Source: Bimastos eiseni (taxonomy: Eukaryota > Annelida > Clitellata > Crassiclitellata > Lumbricidae). Taken from it: a stretch of DNA of 64,000 nt. The stretch is from positions 1,142,001-1,206,000 of the forward strand of contig OY365810.1 in NCBI GenBank assembly GCA_959347315.1. Direction: 5' to 3'. Within the stretch, counting starts at the first letter, position 1. The number at the start of each line of letters is the position of its first letter. Positions 23,488-34,900 of the stretch are shown piece by piece. The notes under the pieces were generated by a model, which saw nothing but the letters and a program-made list of their open reading frames with translations, was not told the origin of the DNA and ran no database searches. Made by a program: the position numbers and the translations under genes.

Positions 23488-24046
23488 TATCCAGTTGATC
23501 CCCGTCAGTTGATCCCCCGTCAATTGATCCCTTGCTTATTGAACCCAGTCCAATTGTTACAGCATTCATGTTTCACTTGCGACCTTCTCCATTTATTAAG
23601 AGAACGATGTAAAAGAGCACGAAATATTAAAATGATAAAAAAATATAAAAAAGCGTAGTTAAGAGTCATGATATGATTAGTTTATTTGCATAAAGTACTA
23701 AGCATAAGCGTCTATGTATGGGATAAATGAGCCATTTCTCTGATATATAAATGAATATCCGAACGACCGTAATCGGTTACAGCGTGAAGTGACACGAAGC
23801 CTGAGCCTTAATTTGTTGTTTTGTAATGTTAGTTTGTAGATCTGTAAAATCAATCTTGTGTTTACTAACAGTATCAGCTACAAGTCTGTGAAGCGCAGCC
23901 TAAAGAAATGAGGAGATCAACTGACTGGGATCAACTGAAGGTGGATCAACTGACGGGGGGTTCAATTAACTGGGGTTCAATTAACTGGGGTTCAATTAAC
24001 TGGGGTTCAATTAACTGGGGTTCAATTAACTGGGGTTCAATTGACG
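23488..24046. mobile_element. Element flanked by inverted 15-bp tandem arrays
   Basis: The left border has tandem AGTTGATCCCC/GTCAATTGATCCC. The right border has GGGATCAACTGAAGGTGG and then six copies of GGTTCAATTAACTGG (about 23957-24044) in opposite orientation. About 400 bp of AT-rich non-coding DNA lies between. It resembles a MITE with subterminal minisatellites. Confidence 0.55.
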
Positions 24047-25051
24047 CGACACCATACAATCAGAGACAGACAGAGAGAAGGAGAAACAAAGAGAGACAAA
24101 GAGACAGAGAGACAGAGGGATTGAAACAGACAAATGGAGATTGAGATAGGCAGATACAGAGAATGAATCAGTAATAAAGAAACATACTAAGAAAGTTATG
24201 AGCAGAGAAAAGGATCACAGGTCATGAAGAATAATATGTCTTCTGTCTTTCCGTTGTGAACAGGCCTCACCATCCTCAACAAATGTTCACACGACACCGA
24301 ATTTCATCAAATACCATGAAGACGTGTAAGATTATATTGAAGCAGTTCGTTTCTGTATGTATGATCGCTAGTCAATTATTCTCCGCCGCACTGTATATTG
24401 TACATCTGCCTGTGAATTCGGAAAATTTGCCTTCTGGGTAAAAATTGTCTACCCCGCCATTCTTCCGCTTCCTTCTCTCCAATTCCATTCCCTAACTATA
24501 CTAAATGACCAGCAACCAATTATCCTGTATAATCTGGCAAAGATTCATGACCAATTATGTTTTAGTATCAGTTATACAATGAGTTTTATTTCTTTATTGA
24601 CCGATAGTACTCTAGTTGCAAAGAGTGATTTCTAATAATCCCAGGCAAGAATGCAATAATTTCATTACAATGTAGTTGTAACTGTTCTTTGTCATTTATT
24701 CATTTTAAGATGTACACAGCGTCCCTTCAAGAAAACTACTTGGAGGCGCTACCAAACAAAACACGACGATACAAATCAATCCTAAGCAACTTGATATCTA
24801 AGCCACTATCTATCGCTAAGCATGCATATTTGACTTCTCCTACATTGAGCACATTATCTTAAATGACCACTTACATTGAGTGTACGTTTCAAGACATTCA
24901 AATAATTGGTAATAATTTTGCCAAACAATTAAATAATTATAAATATATTCATTCGATATAAGACTATTTCAAACTACGATCCGCAATTTACAGAAAAATA
25001 TTAAATGCATTCTGTCTGCCAGTCTCGAGATTCAACGTAATCGCGACGCCA
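24047..25051. other. Putative 3' flank of the CARD/NHL receptor gene
   Basis: No coding exon. A retrotransposon 3'-tail piece (CAGCGTCCCTTCAAG...GAGGCGCTACC) lies at 24717-24762. On the minus strand, AATAAA-like polyadenylation signals occur near 24600 (plus-strand TTTATT), about 450 nt after the stop codon at 25052. Confidence 0.4.
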
Positions 25052-25917
25052 TCAACCAGGCCTAAGTCGAAAAATAACTACTTGACCGTCTTTAACGTCA
25101 GGATTATTTACAACCACGAACAGTAAACCTTTTGGCTCATCTAAATAAAGACTTGACGGAAATTTTAATTCACTGTTTTCCTCAAAAAGAAGTTCCTTCC
25201 GATATTCTAATTTGGAGCTGAATAACAGCACCCGACAGTTTTTGCGATCAGTCACCAATACAAATTCATCTGTGTCGACGACCAAATGCACTGGCTGATG
25301 CAATCTCGCGATACCAAGATGTTCACTCTTACCAAATAAGTTCCGTAGACGTCCATATGCGTTGATTGTGAATACCCCATGAAGATCATCTACTTCAAGG
25401 CCACAGCAAACCACGAACGTACTTTTGGATAGCTTAACCGAACACCACGGATTAGTAATGGACATGCATTTTATTTCACGTAGCAATTTTCCACTAGAAG
25501 AATATTCAATTAATTTATTTTCCTCTTGAACGGTTAAAATCACATTAGAATCATATGTGACAGACAAATTACTCGAGCTGTCTGTCACGTACCATTCATC
25601 TATTTTCTTTCCAAGTTGATCAACTCTCAGGATTTTCCTCGAACTACCAGGTGTTTCCCAACCAACAATGTAGAGACACTGATTGACTCTACAGGATTCG
25701 ATTCCTCCTGGATCAGCTAAACCAATCTCCAATGGACGAATAAAGTTGAACTGTGTTGCATGGAATACCTCAACTTTTGAACTCGACTCACTTACAACAA
25801 ATAATTCTTCATGTAGAATCGTCAATCCTGTGATTACGCTACCCCCTTCATTTGCGGTTTCTAGTTTTATCTCTCCAGCAATGGTCGGATAGTATTCATA
25901 TTTCGCTGTTGGGTTAT
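25052..25917 (-). CDS. Receptor B, NHL-like beta-propeller terminal exon
   Basis: Acceptor TGAATTTCAG precedes 25917; the frame runs 288 codons including the stop. The open part starts DNPTAKYEYYPTIAGEIKLE. Repeating blades of about 45 residues can be seen, for example PVHLVVDTDEFVLVTDRKNC followed by RVLLFSS, and FPSSLYLDEPKGLLFVVVNN followed by VVIFRL. These match the NHL pattern of a hydrophobic strand, D-x-x-N and R-V-x-x-F. Length fits about six blades. NHL domains bind protein or RNA; the ligand here is unknown. A 48-nt phase-compatible linker exon at 27399-27352 (NINCAEEQGSSDEYT) between CARD2 and this exon is possible but weak. Confidence 0.65.
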
Positions 25918-28900
25918 CTGAAATTCATATTTTAGAGTTTAATAATGACAATTAATAGAATTACGCTCTAAGTCTTATTGAAACAGTTTTCGATGCAATG
26001 TTATGATGCAAAAAGAACGTATACTCTAGTAGATAAATTATGTAACTCCAAAAGACTAGCCTGCCATGTTCACGAAGAAAAGTAATTAAGCTGAACAGTC
26101 ATATACAGGTTTACAGGTTCTCCTTATAAACTTATTTCTTCTCCTTCTTCAGTCTTCTGCCGATGAGCAGACTTTTGACACGGACGACTCTTAACTCCCA
26201 TCTTTTCTCTCCATCTGTCGTTTGCGTTCCTCTTTGTGGCTACATAAGATTCTCTATTAGCCAGATCACTCAGCATGTTCGACCCTTTCCTTCCTATTGT
26301 TGTCTTCCCCCAGCATCCTTGCCTCTATTACCGTCAACAGTAGATCTCTTTTTCGGAATATATGTCCAAGCCAACGGTGTTTCCAGTTTTTAATCGATTG
26401 CAGCAAAAACTCTCTGTTCTCCCACTCTCTCAAGGACCTTCTCAATGCTCATTCGATACATTTTTTGTCCAACAGATTTTCATCATTTTCATCCAACACA
26501 TGAAAATTATTAGTTAACAGTGGTCATATCACTCATATCGAAATCAATGAAATAGGGTTTGTTAACTATTTCTTAAAACTCAGACACACTTCACCATTAG
26601 GCATGGTATCTTGCATTACCCAGACTCCTTACTTGAAATTCTATCTGTCAATCCTCGACCAAACACCCTCCTTAACAGCTACTCTGCCTCCCTGCTGACC
26701 TTCTGGAAACTGGACTCTGACTTCCCACTGAACTATCCTTTGGACAACCCTTTCGATTTGACGCAGCGCTCGTGAAAAGGCTGGTGCCAGCACTTAGTTT
26801 TCAAGTGGCGCTTTAGAAATTTGGAAATTACGATTTAATCAATTTTAAATTTCATAAAAAATAAAAGGGAACTTTTACAAATTTGTGGAGTTCCAGGATG
26901 GACACCTAGACAACAAATACAACAAATAAAACCTCTGTGTTGCCAACATCTGTATAAACCAATAACTCAAATGTCACCAAGAGTATCATAAGACACCATC
27001 TATAAATTATTATTTATTATCGATATTGACAGAACGTGTTTATCATCAAGGGCTAGTGAAACCAGTCAAACCATTGACTGTCCAATTAACGATTATAAAT
27101 GGAGATTTAGCCTCCTTAAATCTCTGGCCCTGAAATGGATGACATTAAATGTTGACAGAAATTACTTTTTTTATCCCGACATCTCTGCAAATATCCTTTG
27201 TTGCGATCGTATCTCCGTGGGCATCTCTCGCCCAACAAACATCTGACAAAATCATGTACAATAAAAATTTGCATTATGCTGACGTCTGTTTTGTAAATGG
27301 GAATGATTCCGAATGTACACACAATTTGGAACCATCTGTTGACGACTCTACTGGTATATTCATCGCTGGATCCCTGTTCCTCAGCGCAGTTAATATTCTC
27401 TGATTGTGGAAGCCACGTTGGCTTCTGGTTATTGAAAGGATCATCAGTAGGCAAACGCATATTTTATGAATAGCTGCAGTGTAGGCCTATAATGATTTTC
27501 TTTACTGGATATAGTTTGTCGCATGATTAGACCCAACCCAGCAATGGTAAGCCTTAAGGATACGTGGCACTTTCAAGGTCAGCAATTTCCAAGTCATCGA
27601 GACTTTGTATACAGTTATATAGTACGGCATTCATTTTTCTTACCTTCGTCTGTTTCTAGTAAGTCTGCAATTTGCTTTTGGTTAGACTGACGTAGGCAGC
27701 GGATCAGTTGGTGGTAATCTCGTATGCTACGTCTTTTCAAAATATCTATCAGTGCTGTAGCTTTGCTGCGTCTTTGCAAAAGATCGACCAATCCATCAGT
27801 TTCGTTGCATGAAGTTGATTTCATTGAAATGATGTTCATCTGTCTCTTGTTAATCACCTTGAAGAAATACAGACGACCGGGCAGATCACTCAATTTCAGC
27901 TCATCAATCAGTCTCTTCTCATTTTCATCTAATCTTGACTTTTCTGTTGTTGTCAATGGCCATTCTCCTCCATAGTCTTCACTGTATTCTGACACAAGAG
28001 AAAATACAAAAAAATCACCTATTTCTACATCAGTGTCGTCCAACCTTTCGAAAACGCGGGCAACCGAGTAAATTATTCCTGATGCCGCGGGTGGGAGAAG
28101 TGGACTCACGAGCAATGCCTAATATTTCTTGAAAATTATTAACTGCATCAACATTTAATTGTGGAAGAATCAACAATCGCGTGTATATATGCCGTGTGTT
28201 AAATTGTCACACGATTTATTACGATATGAACAAAATGCCATGCAAATAGGCCAGTGACCTAATCTTTTACTTAATTTGTACACAAATTGCAACAATTTTG
28301 CAAGCTCTGGCAGATCACTTAAAATCAGCATGCGGGCCACATGCAACATTGGTCAAATTCACTCAGTCTAAAGTTATCTCGAATTTGTAACGCTTAAACC
28401 TGACACTGAAAATGCAGCATTCAGTTTAACAGAAACATAAAGCAGATCAGTTGGATCACAAAATCGACTCTTAGATTACTTGGCTTACAAACAGACTCTT
28501 AGATAAGCAATTTGTTAGAGCTACAACATTGAAATATTTTAGGAAAGAGGAAGATAATTGTGTTCTTGAATCAAATGAACACTCACCTCCATTGTCGCTC
28601 AAATAATTGACGATATGTATTTGTTCAGAGTTTTTAAGAGCCGCAATCAAAAGATTTCCTATACGTTTCTTCAAAATTAAATCCAACAAGTGGGAGTTCC
28701 TTTTGTAGACAGGTCTCATGCCCGTAATTTCTGTAATTTCTTTCTGAGAAAGCGCTTCGTTGGCAAGCAAAGCATCTAGAAGTCCATAATCAGGATCCAT
28801 GCGCTTTTCAAGCCATTCTCTGTGCTGTATAATTCTGTTTTGTTGTATGTTGACCGTCAACTCTATAGCCTTTCATTAAAACAATATTGCACAGGATTAA

Positions 28901-31900
28901 TTGTAGGATAAATCTTCATTAATAATGTCGCACGATAATAATATCGTCAGCCAAAATGTCGCATATAAGCATATATAGGCCAATAAGTTGTGCATTGTAT
29001 AAATCACTTTAATGAATTATAAAATGTTATTTGATGAATTATAATGTTATTAATAATTATTTATACTGCCGACTACATCTGTTTTGCGCGTAAAGGCCCT
29101 AACGAACTTTTGTAAACTGTAGTTTAGATTTACAAAGCCATTTTCTTGCAACTATCATACACTCTTAATTTGAAATAAATGCTGGATTGATGAAAACAAT
29201 TCTTTTTTAAATGCAAGCTGGATCGATGAAAGTGTTATCGCATCAATACAAGCTGGGCAGATCAAAATGGTTCATCTTTAAATGGAAGTTGGATCGGTGA
29301 CAGAAATATGTGAGACTGTTATTCTTTTTGAAGATCCAGCTTCTAGTTTAGCAGAAAGCATTTCATCATTCCCGCTTCCATTCAAACGGCTTACTTTCAT
29401 CAATCCAGCCCCTAGTTAGACTGAATTATTTTCATCGATCCAACTGCTATTCAAAAGGAATTGTTTTCATCAATCCAGCCTATGCTTCAGCAATATTCGT
29501 GTTATCGATCCGACCTCCAATTAAAGAAAAACCGTTTTAATCTGTCCAGCTTCTAGTGCTGCAATAACACTTTCATCAATCCAACTTCTATTTAAAGAAC
29601 AACCATTTTAATCTGTCAACCTCCCATTCATTCAATAACACTTTCATCGATTATACTTTTACATTTATACATTTTTCTTGCGAAATTTTCATCGGATTCC
29701 CGTAGCGAAGGTTGGCTATGGTCCGGTTAGGCATCTTGAGGGTCGTTTAGGGTCAACCAATCGGCCACCGTGCCACACAAGACGGAGCATTCGGTGAATT
29801 ATGATAATTTATCGCGCTTCACTTCCAGCAATAAGTGATCGACGTTACTATAACGAGGCTAAAGAAGTAGTTTCCGTTGGATTAGACATTTCACCTTACT
29901 GGTATTTTTGACGAAGTGTTCTTGATGTCTTCTTGCGATGGTGTTATCAGTTGATCGTCTGCAGCTATTAGCAATATAATATCTTTAAAATATTTCATTA
30001 AGTAGGAACCTACGCCTATTTAGGAATGAGAGAGAGGCGCATAATGTTAATCATAACAATATTCAAATGTGAAACGTCGCTCTTACATGAAGTACTCTGC
30101 TGATCTCAAAATGCTCAACCATTATGGTACTGATGTTGGATTGGGCCTAAATGCTAGGAAAATGTCGAATGTTGACATCGTGCACAATTATTAAAGAAAC
30201 AAATATCGTAATTTTTCTAGTAAAATGCCTCAATATGAAACAATTTTTACAAGCAAAATGTTAAATTCTGAGGCTACAGTCTGTACTCAACTGTGCTGCC
30301 CAATTCTTCGCTGAGCTACCACTGTTCTGCCCTACAGCTATTCTGCCCTACCGCTATTCTGCCCTACAGCTATTCTGCCCTACAGCTATTCTGCCCTACC
30401 GCTATTCTGCCCTACCGCTATTCTGCCCTACCGCTATTCTGCCCTACAGCTATTCTGCCCTACAGCTATTCTGCCCTACAGCTATTCTGCCCTGCAGCTA
30501 TTCTGCCCTACCGCTATTCTGCCCTACAGCTATTCTGCCCTACCGCTATTCTGCCCTACAGCTATTCTGCCCTACAGCTATTCTGCCCTACAGCTGTTCT
30601 GCCCTACAGCTATTCTGCCCTACAGCTATTCTGCCCTACCGCTATTCTGCCCTACAGCTATTCTGCCCTACAGCTATTCTGCTCTACAGCTATTCTGCCC
30701 TACAGCTATTCTGCTCTACAGCTATTCTGCTCTACAGCTATTCTGCCCTACAGCTATTCTGCCCTACCGCTATTCTGCCCTACAGCTATTCTGCCCTACA
30801 GCTATTCTGCCCTACAGCTATTGTGCCCTACAGCTATTCTGCCCTACCGCTATTCTGCCCTACAGCTATTCTGCCCTACCGCTATTCGGCGTAATCGCTA
30901 TTCAAGTCGTAAGCTTATGCGAGAGACACCGCACTGGCGTTCGATTGTGTACATGGTTGAATTCAAAATCCTCTACTTGGGAAGAATTAAAATAGTTGGT
31001 GTAGCAATAGACTTCAACAGAGAGCTGTGCGTTACTGTTTTCAGCCAACTTAGTGAACGGTCATTGTGTTCAGCGGTCAGTGGAGATCTGTTGGGCACGC
31101 GAGACTTCGCACGGCTCGCTGGCGAATAGAGATTTCGCGTGGATGGTACAAACGTACTAAAGCACTTCACCAGTCTAACATTCACCTTAGGAACTATTTC
31201 ACACAGCTCAAGATACAGTTTAGGCCATCCAAAGACGTGTCTTTTTTGATTTGTTAGATTATCACATTAGATTCCGAAAAGTGTCTTAGAAACAGAAAAT
31301 ACACACTGATACAAGCATCAAATAAGACCATCTTAGACCTTAATTCACCGCAAGGAATAGATTTTGATGATTTAGCTCCTTTTTAACAGGTCCCTCACTT
31401 ACTTGTAGGGTTATCTTACTGCCAACCCTGCATCGTGATATCTCTTTGACTATTTGTTTACATGTAAGCCGTTCTCTGAAACTTCCACTCGTTCTTTGCG
31501 CTGTGTTGATCGTCTTGAGCTTTTTGTTCTTAGGACTAAGACTGCCTTGGCCCAACATCTGACATTTGCTGTTGTAGTTTTCTCTGCCTGAAATGAAACC
31601 CTCCCCCTTTAAAAGCTAAACTAATGACTGGCTTCTCTCTACACGCATCTCACTCTTCAAAGGCGTTTCTTTTTCCTGAGAATTCAGTGGAGACTGAGCC
31701 TGTGAATAGTTGTTCTACGAAATATGAATTTATTTATAAACGAAACGATACTGCTTCTGATGAAAGTAAGCGATATGCAAGAACAGAATTTCTTACTAGA
31801 GTTTTCAATATTCTTTTTCCTGTATCGACAACAGACTCCACATTCTAAAAATATTTAAACGTTCAAATGTCAGCACCGCTGATACTTTTCCATATTCCTA

Positions 31901-34900
31901 TTTTATTTGTCAAACTAATACAGAGTAATAATATGATTGCAAGTCATAGCATGAATGGATCATTACCTACTAATCGTCGAACTTAGCTGAACGGCAGCCA
32001 TGCAAGGCTCCCTTCATGTCATATTTCCTCATTTTTACAACGTCATCTAGCAAATGAGAGTCTGAGTTGTTGACCTTTGGGATGGTAACGAGAGTCGATT
32101 CGAAGGGTATCCGCTCGATAATACGAAGGTTCGATAGTCCGAAGGTTCTATACTCCGACATTGACCTACATATAAGCTGGATTACTTGATGAAAAGAATG
32201 TGTAAAACTGGGAGCTGGACTGATGTGAAAAGAATCATGCTTAAATGGAAGCTGGATGAATGAAAGGAATTGTGCAATCCAGCTTCTAGCCAAACATAAT
32301 TCTTCTTATCAATCCACCTACCATTAAAACTGCAATCTTATTACCTATCGACCGGACACCATGCAATTTTCGAACGATTGAATTTTCGGACAATTGAATC
32401 TTCGGACAATCGAACCTTCGGACAATGGAGTATGGATACAGAACCATTCGAAGTCCATGTTGAGCTTCTGCGCATCACGCTACTGTTCTGAGCAATAAAA
32501 TTCTTTTGATTTGTTCAATTCTGTCTCAATTTTTCTCTCAAAGTCATATGCTGGTTTGAGCCGATGGGATGTGTTGAAGTATTTTGATTTTAAACATTAT
32601 TATATTGCATCATCTGTGACAGTTGATATTCTTCTATAGACCTAGGCCTACTCCGCATATTAATAGAATCAGAGAAAATAGGTAAGTCTCTGAAGATTTG
32701 AACATTTAAACAACTTACGTTTCAACCAAATGTCTTTGTACCGAATGGCCGGGTATACGATCAAAGCGATGATCACAGTACCAGGCAACAGAAACCACAA
32801 CCAATGCAGTGAAATGGATCCTGAAAGCAAATTGAATTTATTTTAGATGACGTTAACGCCTATATTTTAAAGAAAATTCTACCAAGACCAGTCTCTTGCA
32901 CACGTCCATAAACACTTTTTACAAAGAGACGAAAAACAACCAGAAATTAGCCTAAGTAAAGTCACTAGTGGGTTGCTCGATTCTTAAGGTCACTCGTGGA
33001 GGGCCGAATTAAGCAATTGTTGTCTTAAAACCCCAAATGTAAGAAATTAGTATTTAGCGATGCCATTGATAATCTAGTTTCAGTGAAGATGCACAGTAAT
33101 TGCTTAATGGTGACCGACACATTTTTCGCCATCAATTTTTCGGCATCAATTCTTCGCCTATCAATTTTTCGCCATCAATCCTACTTCCATTTGCGTATGT
33201 TTCTTTTCATCAATCCCGCTTCCATTTCGGTATATTACTTTTCATTAATCCAGTTTCCATTTAGCTATATTTGTTTCATCAATCCAGCTTCCATTTACGT
33301 GTTTTTCGATGCGGCGAAGAATTGATGGCGAAATAAATTGTGAAAAATTTACCTAGAAACTATTGAAACGATGACTCATGACATAAAGGAAAGATTGATT
33401 TTATTAGAATAATCGGATTCTGCTGAAAACACAATGCAGTTATTTGGCACAGAATATATTTGTATTCACATATCTGTGTGACTACTGGTTCTTTGCTGAT
33501 TTACGTGATTAGTAAGTCTCCATAATTCATCCTTTATTCTTTGAAAACAAATTAAGTGATTACACACTTCTTACGTTGGTTGCCAGGGCGTTTGATTGAA
33601 GGGCTGGTTGAAGATCTTCCAATAGATCAATCATTGTATCATACCGTTCAAAAAATGTGAATAGTTAATAGGCCTAAGTATTGAATTTCATCAAATTAGC
33701 GCACCAATGCAACGACGTAGACCTATTAGGTGGACTTATATAGATTAGTATCATTCCTTGCAGCCCATCTCGTATGTGGCTGAATAACTTGTTCCACTTG
33801 TTTGAAATGCTTTGAATAAAATGAAAGCAGCACATGGGAAAATAGAGTCATGAATTCCATTTCAGCGCTGTTGAATAACGTTTTGGAAAGCTCTATATGG
33901 TCATTTGACGTTGGTCTTTGTGTACATATAAGATGAAATTATTTTTCGTAAATTACCTTTAATAGGAGCAGCGGATACATTGATCGTCATGGCCGTGAAT
34001 GCACAGCTGTGATCACGCATTGCACATTGAGCTCGACATGTGTATGTCCCAGGATTGTTGGGCTTAAATGTTCGATTGGAGGATACTTCAGTCGTGATGT
34101 TGTCTCTGTACCATTTGTAAGAACATGTCAACTGCCTGCTTGCGTTGGCAACACAAGTCACCTCATTCCCAGTGTAGTAATCCCACTTCATGGTGTTGTT
34201 AAAAGCATCTGTAAAATTTTGGATCATCCATTATTACTGCGATCAGAGATTGAATTTAACTTCAATATTTAAAAAAAATTTATATTGGGAATTACAAAAA
34301 ATGACAGCGTTGAAATAGCTCAAATGATGTGGGGAAAAGTGCTTCTCAGTTTCCATCAAAAGAAAAAGCTAACGCAATCAATTACGAAAGTCAATAAATT
34401 AACAAAACTCACATAAAACGTCATTGATTCCCAGAGAGCAATTGAACTTCTGTGTTGTCGTCTCGCATATATAAACAGATCTGCTAAGCTCTAAGCTAGC
34501 CATCAGCGTAGCATTACAATTGACATGGTTGTAATTAGTTCGATTGCAGTGCGTCCCCGTTGAGTTCGTTGAATCTCCGGATTTTCTCCATGCCATCTGA
34601 GGAGCATTTTTACCGTAGTAAGTCACTCCACATGACAACCTCACTTGATCTGGTGCTATGTGCTCTTCGCACTGAGTTGGTCCAATAATTCTACCAGGAT
34701 TTATGTCAGACGAACACACCAAATTAGAACCTACAAAGATACAGTTGAACGCTGGTATTGGCTTTCACAGACCGAGATATACACGTTCATTCCTTCCACC
34801 GTCTACGAGGCGTTAAAATTATATCAAATGAAATCATCCGTGGGATTGCAATTTAGAGCACTAACGATCAAGCGCATTTGAAGGCGAAGGCAATATAAAT

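Larger units (their letters stand above)
28870..32700 (-). other. Large intron of receptor B between TM and CARD1
   Basis: If the single-gene model holds, this 3.8-kb interval is intron. It contains the inverted core repeats at 29175-29670, the 16-bp minisatellite at 30315-30895, one unexplained minus-strand ORF at 31403-31558 and a TIR element at 32106-32443. No extra Ig or signalling exon was recognised. Confidence 0.45.

Noticed and set aside
27989..28118. N-terminal extension of CARD2 in the same open frame (LVSPLLPPAASG...)
   Set aside because: A strong acceptor (CTCTTGTGTCAG) inside the open frame gives the phase needed by the previous exon, so the extension is intronic.
30315..30895. 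CRISPR-like array
   Set aside because: Units are contiguous with no unique spacers, and the DNA is eukaryotic. The same applies to the arrays at 37118 and 59458.
30293..31129. 278-codon ORF rich in Leu-Phe-Cys-Pro
   Set aside because: It is produced by the 16-bp minisatellite, whose frame stays open by periodicity; the ending has no recognised domain.
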